A DNA stretch of 64,000 nt from Methylobacterium hispanicum (GTDB lineage: Bacteria; Pseudomonadota; Alphaproteobacteria; Rhizobiales; Beijerinckiaceae): contig NZ_BPQO01000015.1 in assembly GCF_022179285.1 (NCBI RefSeq), forward strand, positions 85,055 to 149,054, given 5' to 3'. This document shows, piece after piece, positions 7,853-16,798 of this stretch. Numbering within the stretch: the stretch's first letter is position 1; the number at the start of each line of letters is the position of its first letter. The translations under genes were made by a program, and so were the position numbers. The notes beneath the pieces are model-generated. The model was not told where the DNA came from, ran no database searches, and worked only from the letters and a program-made list of their open reading frames with translations.

Positions 7853-8464
7853 TCAGGGCCAGGCACGCAGGATCGCGTCGGTCGGCGCGATCTCGATCTG
7901 CTCGCCGAAGCGGCTGCAGTAGAGGGTCACCATCGCGTCGTGGGTCTCGTCGGCCGAGCTGCACACCCCGTCGGCCGCGATCACCACCCGGTAGCCGCGA
8001 TCGACCGCCCCGAGCACGGTGGCGAGCACGCAGACGTCGGTCTCCCCGCCCGTGATCACCACCGTGTCGGTTCCGAGGTCGCGCAGGTGCGCCTGGAGGT
8101 CCGGCTCGAGCCAGGGGGAGTAGGTCGCCTTGTCGAAGACCCGGGCGGGCGGCGCCAGCGCGGCGAGGCTCGGCAGCAGGTCGATCATCCCGGGCGCCAG
8201 CCGGTCGAGGGTCATGTTCGGCCAGCGCTCGTAGTAGCGCCGCCACGTGCCCGAGCAGACCTCCGCGCGCGCCGCCGGAACGAAGCGCGTGAAGGCCGTG
8301 CGCCCCGGATGCGCCGCGGTGATGCGCTCCACCTGCGGCAGGATGCGGCCGAGCCAGGGCGTGTGCCAGTCGGTCTTCTCGTGGAACAGACGCTGGACGT
8401 CCACGCAGACATGCGCCGTCCGCTCGCCCAGGTCGCCGAAACGCAGCCCCACTCCCCGCTTCAT
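7853..8464 (-). CDS. isochorismatase-like cysteine hydrolase
   Basis: A 203-residue protein of the isochorismatase/nicotinamidase superfamily. The catalytic triad is visible as Asp22 (VDVQRLF), Lys112 (FDKATYS) and Cys145 (ETDVCVLAT), with the conserved GG before the triad Cys at 139-140. Such enzymes hydrolyse small amides or enol ethers. It lies 95 bp upstream of the SDR gene on the same strand and may be in one transcript with it. Whether it is a nicotinamidase or another amidohydrolase cannot be decided from motifs alone; the metal-binding DxHxxxH of nicotinamidases is not evident. Confidence 0.82.
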   Translation of the reverse strand: MKRGVGLRFGDLGERTAHVCVDVQRLFHEKTDWHTPWLGRILPQVERITAAHPGRTAFTRFVPAARAEVCSGTWRRYYERWPNMTLDRLAPGMIDLLPSLAALAPPARVFDKATYSPWLEPDLQAHLRDLGTDTVVITGGETDVCVLATVLGAVDRGYRVVIAADGVCSSADETHDAMVTLYCSRFGEQIEIAPTDAILRAWP

Positions 8465-8608
8465 CCCGTTCGTCTCCTCCCGCGGGACGCCCGACGGGCC
8501 GGCCCCGGTCCCGGGGCCGGCCTCGCGCGGGGCGTCGGTCTTCTGAAGGGCAGGTCCGGAGAGCCGCTCCGGATGGGCCCGGCACCGAGGGGCGCCCGGT
8601 CGCGGGCC

Positions 8609-9466
8609 TCAGCCGATCTGCTCGTTCTGGGCGCCGCTGTCGGGCCGGGCCGGGCCGAGCACCGGCTCCTCGCCCATCGGCTCGTTCTGCACCACGCTGA
8701 ACTCGCCCTTGCCGTCGAGGGAGGGCCCGCTGGTCCAGCGCCCGGCGGGCGGGGGCGTGCCGTCGCGGGCCGTGGCGAAGAAGTTGTAGTTGAACTTCTG
8801 GTGCTCCTCGCTCTGCGGGAAGGAGTTCGGGATCGGCAGCGCGCCCGCGGGGCCGCCGAGTTCCTCGATCACCGCGAGCCACTGCTCCTGATGCATCGTG
8901 TCGCGGGCGATCATGAAGTGCAGCATGTCCTTCATGCCGGGGTCGTTGGTGGCGTTAGAGAGGCGGACCGCCAGGGTCCGGCCGGTCGCCTCGGCGGCGA
9001 CGTTGCAGTACATGTCCGCCGCGAGGTTGCCGCTGGCGTAGATGTGGCTCATGTCGAAGGGCACGCCCTCACAGTTGGCCGGGAAGGCCGCCATGCCGGT
9101 GGAGAGGATGTGCCGGTGCAGCATGCCCTCGACCATGTGGCGCGGGTTCTCGCCCCCCATCACGGCGCCCACCACCTTGTCGGCCGCGCCCGCCTCCTGG
9201 ACCTTGGTCGGGGCGGTCTCGAGGTTCATCGCGACCGCGGTCGCCAGCATCTCGATATGGCCGATCTCCTCGGTGGCCGTATGGAGGAGCATGTCGCGAT
9301 ACTTCGTGGTCGGCCCGCGCGCGCCCCAGGCCTGGAAGAAGTACTGCATGCAGACGCGGATCTCGCCCTCGACGCCGCCGATCGCCTGCTGAAGCATGCG
9401 GGCGAAGACGGGATCCGGGCTCTCGACGCGGACCGGATATTGCAGGCGCTTGTCGTGGTAATACAT
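8609..9466 (-). CDS. manganese (non-heme) catalase
   Basis: A 285-residue protein that disproportionates hydrogen peroxide with a di-manganese centre. The ligands seen in Lactobacillus plantarum catalase are all present with matching spacing: Glu35 (GEIRVCMQYF), Glu67 and His70 (EEIGHIEM), Glu159 (AAEATGR) and His192 (DTMHQEQW). The ATG at 9466 (MYYHDKR) fits the family N-terminus; earlier in-frame Met residues add unsupported sequence. A sequence resembling an EcfG promoter lies about 210 bp upstream, which would place it in the general stress response. It sits beside other stress-type genes. Confidence 0.93.
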   Translation of the reverse strand: MYYHDKRLQYPVRVESPDPVFARMLQQAIGGVEGEIRVCMQYFFQAWGARGPTTKYRDMLLHTATEEIGHIEMLATAVAMNLETAPTKVQEAGAADKVVGAVMGGENPRHMVEGMLHRHILSTGMAAFPANCEGVPFDMSHIYASGNLAADMYCNVAAEATGRTLAVRLSNATNDPGMKDMLHFMIARDTMHQEQWLAVIEELGGPAGALPIPNSFPQSEEHQKFNYNFFATARDGTPPPAGRWTSGPSLDGKGEFSVVQNEPMGEEPVLGPARPDSGAQNEQIG

Positions 9467-9954
9467 GGGCTGGTCCTCAGCTCTCGGGTGCACGCAGGCA
9501 GGCGATTCGGGGCTCGTCCCGCACCGGCTTCCCCTCGGACGCGCCTGAAGACGCTGTCGGGGCCGGATCTTGGATGGTCGGAGCCTGTCCCCGCACGTCA
9601 CCGTGGGCCGGCCGCGGGAGGTTGTACGTCCCGCGGTACGTCCGCTCGGTGCACGTCGAAGATACGTTGGGCTGAACCGCGCCTCGGACGGCTAAGTTCC
9701 GGCGCCGGAAGGCCGATTTCTATCGGAATGACTGATCTATGTTGTGAATGTACTGGGAATTGCCTCCGGTCTACTGCGTGCATGTGCGCGCGCGGCCGGT
9801 TCGGGCCGGTGCGGCGGGGGCGCTGCCGGCCTTGCGAGGGACGAACCCACGGCCGCTCCGGCGCGTTGCCTTTGCCGACGAGGGTGATGGGGTCCATGGG
9901 GTGTTGCGCGGAGCGCGGCCGGGACGGCGTTCCGGCGGCGCGAAGGAGGCGGCG
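9467..9954. other. 488-bp intergenic region between Mn catalase and a receiver gene
   Basis: No plausible gene on either strand. It must hold the divergent promoters of the catalase and the receiver gene. An EcfG-like promoter (9675-9700) points toward the catalase. A short direct repeat, GTACGTCC, occurs twice near 9626-9645. A slightly AT-richer stretch at 9715-9755 may belong to the promoter of the receiver gene. Confidence 0.5.
9675..9700 (-). promoter_or_regulatory. EcfG-like (general stress) promoter facing the Mn catalase
   Basis: On the minus strand GGAAC (9700-9696) is followed by 17 bases and GGTT (9678-9675). The alphaproteobacterial general-stress consensus is GGAAC-N16/17-CGTT, so only the first base of the -10 differs. 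The distance to the ATG at 9466 is long (about 200 nt), which lowers confidence. Confidence 0.4.
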
Positions 9955-10344
9955 ATGGCGGACGCGGCACGATCCCTGACCGGCCGGCACGTGCTGGTGG
10001 TCGAGGACGACTACTTCATCATGGACGAGCTGCGGCAGAGCTTCGAGCGGAGCGGCGCCACGGTGCTCGGGCCGGTCGGCAGCGTCGAGGACGCCCTCGC
10101 GCTGGTCGAGCGCGCGCCGCGCATCGACGCCGCGGTGCTCGACATCAACCTGCACGGCGAGATGGCGTTCCCGGTGGCGGACGCCCTGCGGGCCCGCGCC
10201 ATCCCGATCATCTTCGCCACCGGCTACGGCGCGGCCACGATCCCCGAGCGCTTCGCCGACGCGCCCCACTGCGAGAAGCCGGTCGAGCCGGAGATGATCG
10301 CCCGCCTGATCCTGGGGCAGGCCGGCGCGCCCACCGCGGCCTGA
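9955..10344 (+). CDS. stand-alone receiver protein of the FATGUY type
   Basis: A 129-residue single receiver domain. Acidic residues at 17-19 (VEDDY), phosphoacceptor Asp63 (VLDINLHGE) and Lys108 (EKPVE) are intact. The alpha4/beta5 region carries FATGYG (87-92), the mark of the FATGUY receivers, which are phosphorylated by HWE/HisKA2 kinases and take part in alphaproteobacterial general stress signalling (for example SdrG of Sphingomonas). The start at 9955 is set by a strong AAGGAGG six bases upstream. No kinase is adjacent; an HWE kinase lies at 35865-37727. Confidence 0.85.
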   Translation: MADAARSLTGRHVLVVEDDYFIMDELRQSFERSGATVLGPVGSVEDALALVERAPRIDAAVLDINLHGEMAFPVADALRARAIPIIFATGYGAATIPERFADAPHCEKPVEPEMIARLILGQAGAPTAA

Positions 10345-10570
10345 GGGGCTCGGGGCGGGCCGCCCGTCCTGCTCCGCCGGCCGATCATCCGATCGTCGCG
10401 GTCTCGGTCCTTCGGGATCGGGTGGACGACCCGGGAGCGCGCATGGGCCCGGGAGCATCGACGTGCCGTCGCGGCGCCGTGCCGGCGGATCTCGCGGCGA
10501 TCTGCCGGCGCCGGGGTGGTCGGGCCCTTCCGTGAGGCGCCGCGCGGAGGCGCTGCGCGATGAGCCGGCC

Positions 10571-11953
10571 TCAGCGCGCCACGCTCCAGGTCGTCGTGCC
10601 GTCCTTGTTGTCCTTCACGGCCACGCCCAGGGCGGTGAGCGCGTCGCGGGCGCGGTCGGAGGCGGCCCAGTCCTTGGCGGCGCGGGCGGCCTTGCGCTCG
10701 GCGATCAGCCCCTCGACCCGCGCGACGTCGATCCCGGCAGCCTGCACGCTGGCCTCGGCGCGCGCGCTCGCCGTCTGGCCGAGCAGGCCGAGCAGGTTCG
10801 CCCCCGCCTTCAGCCGGGCCGGGTCGTCGAGCCGGTGGATCTCGGCGAGCGCCGCCGCGGTGTTGAGGTCGTCGAGCAACGGCTCCAGCACGCTCGGCGG
10901 CGCTTCCGCGGCGGGCGCCGCATCGCCGACCGCGGCGTACCAGCGCTCCAGCATCCGGCTCGATTCCTCGAGCCCGCGCGCCGTCCAGTCGATCGGCTGG
11001 CGGTAGTGCGTCTTGAGCATGTTGAGGCGCACGACCTCGCCGGGCCAGTCCTCGAGCACGTCCCGGATGGTGATGAAGTTGCCGAGTGACTTCGACATCT
11101 TCTCGCCCTCGACCTGCAGGAAGCCGTTGTGCAGCCACCAGTTGGCCATCACGGGCGTGCCGAAGCAGCAGCGGGACTGCGCCACCTCGTTCTCGTGGTG
11201 GGGGAAGATCAGGTCGATGCCGCCCGCGTGGATGTCGAAGGTCTCCCCCAGGTGCTTGGCCGACATCGCCGAGCACTCGATGTGCCAGCCGGGCCGGCCC
11301 GGTACCGCGATGCCGGCCGGCGAGTCCCAGGAGGGCTCGCCCGGCTTCGAGGGCTTCCAGAGCACGAAGTCGAGGGGCGAGCGCTTGTAGGGCGCGACCT
11401 CGACCCGGGCGCCGGCCTCCATCTCGTCGAGCGGCCGCTTCGACAACCTCCCGTAATCGGGCATCGAGGGCACGTCGAACAGGACGTGGTCCGCCGCCAC
11501 GTAGGCGTGGCCGGCCTTCACCAAGCCCTCGATCATCGCGCACATCTCGCGGATGTGATCGGTGGCCCGCGGCTCGACGAAGCGGGGCGGCTCGCCCGGC
11601 CGGTTCACGTCCTCGGGCATCAGCACGCCGAGGTCGCGGATGTCCCGGTGGAACTGCGCCAGGGTGCCGTCGGTGAGTTCGCGGATGGTGATGCCGCGCT
11701 CGGCCGCGCGCGCGTTGATCTTGTCGTCCACGTCCGTGACGTTGCGGGCGTAGGTGACGTGGCCCGGCCCGTAGAGGTGGCGCAGCAGCCGGAAGAGCAG
11801 GTCGAAGACGACGATCGGGCGCGCGTTGCCGATATGGGCCGCGTCGTAGACCGTCGGGCCGCAGGCGTACATGCGCACGTTGCCGGGTTCGATCGGCGCG
11901 AACACGTCCTTGGTGCCGGTCAGCGTGTTGTAGAGCCGCAACATCGGCGCCAT
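10571..11953 (-). CDS. cysS: cysteinyl-tRNA synthetase
   Basis: A 460-residue class I aminoacyl-tRNA synthetase charging tRNA-Cys. Visible motifs: CGPTVYDAAHIGNAR (HIGH-type, with zinc ligand Cys), a GWHIECSAMS segment with further zinc ligands, HHENE, and KMSKSLGN (KMSKS). The C-terminal anticodon-binding domain has the usual EAL-type helix bundle. The start at 11953 (MAPMLRLYNT) is preferred because GAGAGG lies nine bases upstream; the in-frame ATG three codons earlier has that motif only one base away. Length matches the family. Confidence 0.95.
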   Translation of the reverse strand: MAPMLRLYNTLTGTKDVFAPIEPGNVRMYACGPTVYDAAHIGNARPIVVFDLLFRLLRHLYGPGHVTYARNVTDVDDKINARAAERGITIRELTDGTLAQFHRDIRDLGVLMPEDVNRPGEPPRFVEPRATDHIREMCAMIEGLVKAGHAYVAADHVLFDVPSMPDYGRLSKRPLDEMEAGARVEVAPYKRSPLDFVLWKPSKPGEPSWDSPAGIAVPGRPGWHIECSAMSAKHLGETFDIHAGGIDLIFPHHENEVAQSRCCFGTPVMANWWLHNGFLQVEGEKMSKSLGNFITIRDVLEDWPGEVVRLNMLKTHYRQPIDWTARGLEESSRMLERWYAAVGDAAPAAEAPPSVLEPLLDDLNTAAALAEIHRLDDPARLKAGANLLGLLGQTASARAEASVQAAGIDVARVEGLIAERKAARAAKDWAASDRARDALTALGVAVKDNKDGTTTWSVAR

Positions 11954-12303
11954 GAAACCCATCCTCTCCCGCCCCGTCCGAGCCCCGCGCCGGCCCCGGT
12001 CGCGTGCCGCGACCGGCCGGAAACTCGCTTGGCCCCTCAAGGACCTGCCGGCCGGCGCGGCCCCGCGCGACCTCCGGCCAAGCTTCGCTGCACCGCGGCG
12101 CGGGCGCGCAGGCCTGTTGCGGATCGGCGACGGTGCGGCCGGCCGGATCGGGCTAACCCAAAACCGTGATGCAATCGACAACGCCGGACGCGCAAGCCCG
12201 CGCCCGGCCCGCGGACGGAACCGGAAAGGTTTTGTTTACCGCACCGATGGACCCTCGCCGCAGGTCTTCCTGCTTGCCCCGCCGAGCCTCCAAGGATTCG
12301 TTC
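11954..12303. other. 350-bp intergenic region between cysS and a secreted protein gene
   Basis: Divergent promoter region. No convincing gene. A modestly AT-richer patch (about 12225-12245) lies before the plus-strand gene at 12304. No clear hairpin or consensus promoter could be assigned. Confidence 0.4.
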
Positions 12304-12633
12304 ATGCGCGCCTCGACCGCCGTCAGCGCCCTCCTCGCCACCGTCCTCGCCACGACGCTCGCGCTCGGCGCGCAGGCGGGCAGCGAGACCCCGGCCCGCT
12401 CCGTCGAGAAGACCTTCCTGATCCCGTCGAGCGAGGGCTACGGCGTCGCCGACTGCCTGACGACCCCCGGCAGCGCCTGCGGCCAGACGGTGGCCGATTC
12501 CTGGTGCGAGGCCCAAGGGTTCGCCGCCGCCGGCTCCTTCGGCATCGCGGCGCCGGAGGAGTATACCGGCTCGGTCGACCTGCCGGTCTCGAAGCCCTCC
12601 GAGCGCCCGCTGCGCATCACCTGCCGGGACTGA
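12304..12633 (+). CDS. small exported cysteine-containing protein, unknown function
   Basis: A 109-residue protein with a clear signal peptide (MRAS, hydrophobic core, cleavage near GAQAG at about 22-26). The mature part has four Cys residues (around 51, 60, 69 and 107), probably forming two disulfides in the periplasm. AAGGA about ten bases before the ATG supports this start. No family is recognised. It is convergent with the creA-like gene, whose stop is 6 bp away. Confidence 0.75.
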   Translation: MRASTAVSALLATVLATTLALGAQAGSETPARSVEKTFLIPSSEGYGVADCLTTPGSACGQTVADSWCEAQGFAAAGSFGIAAPEEYTGSVDLPVSKPSERPLRITCRD

Positions 12634-12639
12634 GCGGCG

Positions 12640-13146
12640 CTACCGCAGGAAGTCCCCGCACTTCTGCGAGGCTTCCGTGCCCCAGGGCATCAGCGGCACC
12701 GCCGAGGTCGAGTTCTTCGGCGAGCCCTGGATGACCTTGTCGGAATAGACCATGTAGATCAGCGTGTTGCGCTTCGCGTCGCAGCCGCGCACGATCTGCA
12801 TCGACTTGAAGATCAGCGAGCGGCGCTCGCTGAACACCACCTCGCCCTGCTTGAACTTGTCCTTGAACTGGACAGGGCCGACCTGCCGGCAGGCGAGCGA
12901 GATGTCCGAGACGTCCTCGGCCAGCCCCAGCGTGCCCTTGATGCCGCCCTTCTCGGGCTGGGTGTACCAGCAGGCCACGCCCGACACCGCCGGGTCATCG
13001 ACGCCGTAGACCACCAGCTTGTCGTTGGGCGTGAGCGGGCGCCAGACCGTCGACTTGTCGAAGATCCGGTCCGGCTCCTGGGCGGAGGCCGGCGCGGCGA
13101 GCGCCGCCAGCGCGAGGGCGGCGGCTGTGAGACCCCGAAACAACAT
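12640..13146 (-). CDS. creA: CreA family protein
   Basis: A 168-residue protein with an N-terminal signal peptide (cleavage near ASAQE, about 23) and the CreA family core: GVDDPAVSGVACWYTQPEKGG, SDISLACRQVGP, VVFSERRSLIFKSMQIVR and a C-terminal SAVPLMPWG. CreA proteins are small periplasmic proteins next to the creBC signalling genes in enterobacteria; their activity is unknown. Length is typical. No creB/creC partner is in this window. Confidence 0.9.
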   Translation of the reverse strand: MLFRGLTAAALALAALAAPASAQEPDRIFDKSTVWRPLTPNDKLVVYGVDDPAVSGVACWYTQPEKGGIKGTLGLAEDVSDISLACRQVGPVQFKDKFKQGEVVFSERRSLIFKSMQIVRGCDAKRNTLIYMVYSDKVIQGSPKNSTSAVPLMPWGTEASQKCGDFLR

Positions 13147-13308
13147 CGTCCACGCATTCCCCTGTCGAAGCGGTGCCGGGCATGTAGTGGGGGTGTCGCC
13201 GCGGCGCGAGGGCGTTTAAAAATGTTGTCCCCGGCGCGAGTCTCAAGGCCGCGCCGGGCGTTCGCTCGCGTCTCGATGTCTCCCGGTTCCCAAGGCCCCC
13301 GGTCGCCC

Positions 13309-14349
13309 ATGCTGCCGTCGCGTTCCTCGATCCGCCGGACCGTCCGCGCGCTCGCCGCGGCCGCGGCCTGCCTCGTGCCCGGCCTCGCCGCGGCGCAGGA
13401 GCCGGCCGCCACCCCGGTCCCGCCGGCCGCGCCCAGCGCCGCCTGCCTGCGCTACCGGGCCGAATTGTCCGCCCTGCCGGCGGACGGGGCGAGCGTGATG
13501 CGCGCCCTCCAGGGCGAGATCGGCCGGCTGGAGGCCTATCACCGCAGCCTGAACTGCGAGGGCGGGCGCTTCCTGTTCTTCGATACCCGGCCGCCCCAGT
13601 GCGGCGCGGTCGAGCAGCGCATCCGTGCGCTCAACGCGACCTACGGGGGCGCGGCGACCGACGACAATTCCGGCCGCCGCCGCCAACTCCAGGCGCTGGT
13701 GGCGCAGACCTGCCCGACGGTGGCGCGGGCGGAGGGCGGCGAGCTCCACGCCCGCGGCGGCGCCCAGGTGATCTGCGTGCGCACCTGCGACGGCGGCTAC
13801 TTCCCGATGAAGAACCTGCCGGAGGGCCGCGCCAGCGCCGACGACATGTGCCAGGCGCTCTGCCCCGGCACCGAGGCCGTGGCCTACTCGATGCCGAACG
13901 GCGACGACGCCCTGAAGCACGCCGCGACCGTGCGGGGCAGCCGGGCCTACGCGTCGCTCGCCAACGCCTTCAAGTTCCAGAAGACCTTCGTGCCGAACTG
14001 CTCCTGCAAGCCCGCCGACAAGACCTGGGCGCAGTCGCTCGTGAAGGCCGAGAGCATGCTGGTGCGGCACAAGGGCGACATCTTCGTCACCCCGATGCAG
14101 GCCGAGGCCCTGTCGCGCCCGAAGATCCGCCTGACCCTGGTCGGCCGGGCCGACAAGACCGCGGCCGAGCTCGCCGCCGACGCCGCCGGGCGCAGCGGCG
14201 CCGTGCCGGGCGAGGCCGGCGCGACCCCGCCGGTCGCCGAGCGGACGACCGTGCGCATCATCGCGCCGGACCGGATCGCGGTGCCGGCCTCGGCGCTGCC
14301 GGTCGCGCTCTCCGCCGCTCCGGCGCCGGGCGTCGCCCCGGCGCGCTGA
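13309..14349 (+). CDS. DUF2865-family exported protein
   Basis: About 346 residues with a signal peptide (cleavage near AAAQE). The central part shows the cysteine-rich DUF2865 pattern: a CLRYRAEL start, RRRQLQALVAQ, then VICVRTCDGGYFPM, DMCQALCPGTEAVAYSMP and a C-terminal CSCKP. The tail (after about 280) is Ala/Pro-rich. The family is common in Rhizobiales and has no known function; an envelope role is likely. The start at 13309 is chosen as the Met next to the basic N-region of the signal; an in-frame ATG at 13276 is possible. Confidence 0.8.
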   Translation: MLPSRSSIRRTVRALAAAAACLVPGLAAAQEPAATPVPPAAPSAACLRYRAELSALPADGASVMRALQGEIGRLEAYHRSLNCEGGRFLFFDTRPPQCGAVEQRIRALNATYGGAATDDNSGRRRQLQALVAQTCPTVARAEGGELHARGGAQVICVRTCDGGYFPMKNLPEGRASADDMCQALCPGTEAVAYSMPNGDDALKHAATVRGSRAYASLANAFKFQKTFVPNCSCKPADKTWAQSLVKAESMLVRHKGDIFVTPMQAEALSRPKIRLTLVGRADKTAAELAADAAGRSGAVPGEAGATPPVAERTTVRIIAPDRIAVPASALPVALSAAPAPGVAPAR

Positions 14350-14499
14350 GGGCGCCGGGAACCAAACCCATCCTGCGAAAGTTCGAACCGGCCGAATGCC
14401 CCGTCCTGCCCGGCGGTCCAGCGGATCGCGGCCGGGCGCGGGTCGAACCTCTCACGCGCCGCCACCGCTCCGGTGTCCGCGCGCCGCGAAGGCCGATCG

Positions 14500-16749
14500 A
14501 TGCGGAAGCTCCGCCTGCTCCTCCTCGCCGGGACCGTGATGCCCGGCCTCCTCGCCGCGCCCGTCTCCGCCCGCCCGGACGACCCGGGCGCACGCCTGCT
14601 CCTGGCCCAGGGCGGCCCGGACATGGAGCGGGCCCCGCGTGGCGGAGGAGAGGGCCCGAGGGGTGGCGGTGAGGGGCCGCGGGGCGGCGGTGACGGTCCG
14701 CGGGGCGGAGCGCCCCGACCGGAGCGCCCCGATCGTCCTGAGCGCCCGGAACGTCCGGAGCGTCCCGAGCGGGCACCCGCCGAGCGGGCACCCGCCGAGC
14801 GGGCCACGCCCCCGGCCCAGCGCGAGCGCCCCGAGCCGCGCCCCGAGCGCGCCGCACCCCCCGAGCGGCCGCAACCGCCGGCCGCCCGCGAGCGGCCCGA
14901 GCCCCGCCCGGAACCCCGCCCGGAGCCCCGCGAAGAGCGCGCACCTGCCCAGCGCCAGCCCGAGCGCCCGCAGCGGCCGGACCGCGAGCCGGCCGAGCGC
15001 GCGGCGCCGCCGGCCCGCGAGCGGGCGCCCGAGCGACAGACCGCGCCCGAGCGACAGACCGCGCCCGAGCGGCAGACCGCGCCGGATCGTCCCGCGGCAC
15101 CGGAGCGTCGGGCACCCGATGCCGACACGCCGCAGCGGCCGGCGCCGCGGCCCGAGCCCGGCTCGCCCGGGCAGCCGGACCGTCAGGATCGTCAGGACCG
15201 CAAAGATCGGCCGGATCGCCAAGAGCGCCAAGAGCGCCAAGAGCGCCAAGAGCGGCAGGATCGCCAGGAGCGGCAGGACCGTCCGGACGGCGCCCCGCGC
15301 GCGGCGCCCGGCGCTCCGCAGCCGGCGGCACCCCCGGCTCCCAACCAAGCCCCCGGCGTGCCGGGCCGTCCGGTCCAGCGCCCGGATGCCGCGCCCGGCG
15401 CGCCGACCCCCCCGAACCAGGCCCCGGGCGTCCCCGGCCGCCCGGTCCAGTCCCCCGGCGCGCCCCAGCCCGGGGCGCAGCAGCCCGCCGCGCCGCCCGC
15501 GCAGACGCCCGCACCCGGTGCGCAGCAGCCCGCCACGCCGCAGCCCGCCGCGCCGCAGCCCGCCGCGCCGCCCGCCCAGATGCCCGCACCCGGTGCCGTG
15601 CAGCCCGGCGCGCCGACCCCGCCGAACCAGGCGCCCGGCATCCCGGGCCGTCCGGTCCAGCCCCCCGGGGCCGACCGGGACGGGCGCGGCGACCTGCCGC
15701 CCGGCCGCGCCGACGACCGTCGCGGCTACGATGACCGCCGCGACGGCGACCGGCGGGGCTTCAACGTGCCGGGCCGCCCCGGCTACATCCCGGGCGGGTT
15801 CCGGGAGGACGACGAGGACGTGCGCGACTACGAGCGCGTCCGCCGGGACCGGCGCGAGTTCAACGAGGACGGGCGCACCTACATCCGCGAGCCCGGCCGG
15901 ATCATCGTGCGCGACCGCGACGGCTACTTCATCCGCCACGACGAGAACGAGCGTTTCCGCGATCTCGACCGCCGCGGCTTCCGCAGCGAGCGGCGGGGCC
16001 AGGAGACCTACACCTTCCTCGACCGGCCGGGCGGCGAGCAGATCGTCACGATCGTGGACGACGACGGCCGGCTGCTGCGCCGCACCCGCCGCTTCCGCGA
16101 CGGGCGCGAGGTGGTGATCATCGACAACGGCTTCGGGCCGCGCCGCCCGATCTACGAGGACGTGGTCGATCTGCCGCCGCCCGACATCCGCATCCCGCGC
16201 GACCGCTACGTGGTGGATTACGACGGCGCCGACGAGCGCACCGTCTACGAGGCGCTCTCGGCCCCGCCGGTGGTGCCGGTGGAGCGGCGCTACACGCTCG
16301 ATCAGGTGCGCTACAGCCCGCAGCTGCGCGCCCGGATGCGCAGCGTCGACATCGACACCATCACCTTCGACACCGGCTCCTTCACGGTGACCCCGGACCA
16401 GGCGGCGCGGCTCTCGACCATCGCGGCGGCGATCAACCAAGCGATCCGGGCCAACCCCCAGGAGGTGTTCCTGATCGAGGGCTACACCGACGCGGTGGGC
16501 TCGGACGTGGACAACCTCTCGCTCTCGGACCGCCGGGCGCAGTCGGTCGCCACCGTGCTGACCCAGCAGTTCCAGGTGCCGCCCGAGAACCTGACGACCC
16601 AGGGCTACGGCGAGCAGTACCTCAAGGTGAACACCCAGAACGCCTCCCGCGAGAACCGCCGGGTGACCGTGCGGCGGATCACGCCGCTGATCCAGCAGGG
16701 GCAGGCTCAGGGGCAAGGGCAGGGGCAGGGCGGCCAGCCGCCGCGGTAG
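14500..16749 (+). CDS. OmpA-family protein with long Pro/Arg/Glu-rich repeat region
   Basis: A 749-residue envelope protein. After a signal peptide, residues about 40-400 are low-complexity and rich in Pro, Arg, Glu and Gln, with tandem units such as PERQTA and QER, and three copies of a NQAPGxPGRPVQ-type motif. A middle region (about 420-590) is charged. The C-terminal OmpA domain (about 625-735) carries IEGYTDAVGSDVDNLSLSDRRAQ and should bind peptidoglycan, tethering outer membrane to the wall. The disordered stretch may span the periplasm. The start at 14500 begins a good signal peptide. A weak EcfG-like motif (GGAAC at 14358, AGTT at 14380) lies upstream. Confidence 0.85.
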   Translation: MRKLRLLLLAGTVMPGLLAAPVSARPDDPGARLLLAQGGPDMERAPRGGGEGPRGGGEGPRGGGDGPRGGAPRPERPDRPERPERPERPERAPAERAPAERATPPAQRERPEPRPERAAPPERPQPPAARERPEPRPEPRPEPREERAPAQRQPERPQRPDREPAERAAPPARERAPERQTAPERQTAPERQTAPDRPAAPERRAPDADTPQRPAPRPEPGSPGQPDRQDRQDRKDRPDRQERQERQERQERQDRQERQDRPDGAPRAAPGAPQPAAPPAPNQAPGVPGRPVQRPDAAPGAPTPPNQAPGVPGRPVQSPGAPQPGAQQPAAPPAQTPAPGAQQPATPQPAAPQPAAPPAQMPAPGAVQPGAPTPPNQAPGIPGRPVQPPGADRDGRGDLPPGRADDRRGYDDRRDGDRRGFNVPGRPGYIPGGFREDDEDVRDYERVRRDRREFNEDGRTYIREPGRIIVRDRDGYFIRHDENERFRDLDRRGFRSERRGQETYTFLDRPGGEQIVTIVDDDGRLLRRTRRFRDGREVVIIDNGFGPRRPIYEDVVDLPPPDIRIPRDRYVVDYDGADERTVYEALSAPPVVPVERRYTLDQVRYSPQLRARMRSVDIDTITFDTGSFTVTPDQAARLSTIAAAINQAIRANPQEVFLIEGYTDAVGSDVDNLSLSDRRAQSVATVLTQQFQVPPENLTTQGYGEQYLKVNTQNASRENRRVTVRRITPLIQQGQAQGQGQGQGGQPPR
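15042..15260. repeat. in-gene tandem repeats of the OmpA-family gene
   Basis: Three near-identical 18-bp units encode a repeated six-residue TAPERQ-type motif around 15030-15085. A second array of at least four 9-bp units, encoding QER, runs about 15222-15255. Such short direct repeats can change copy number by slippage, so the length of the disordered region may vary between strains. Confidence 0.6.
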
Positions 16750-16757
16750 AACCCGCG

Positions 16758-16790
16758 CTCTCCCTCCCCCCGCAGAGGGGGGAGGGGAGA
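16758..16790. terminator. C/G-rich hairpin between convergent genes
   Basis: TCTCCCTCCCCCC and a nearly complementary G-rich arm flank a GCAG loop, with one bulged G. It sits in the 49-bp gap between the convergent ompA-like and ABC-like genes and could end both transcripts. The same C-run/GCAG/G-run motif recurs at 31381 and 31803, so it may be a dispersed repeat. Confidence 0.5.
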
Positions 16791-16798
16791 CGCGCGCC

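Noticed and set aside
14500..15700. Possible CRISPR-like or large tandem array
   Set aside because: The repeats are short, in frame with the OmpA-family protein and encode its Pro/Arg-rich region; there are no unique spacers and no cas genes.
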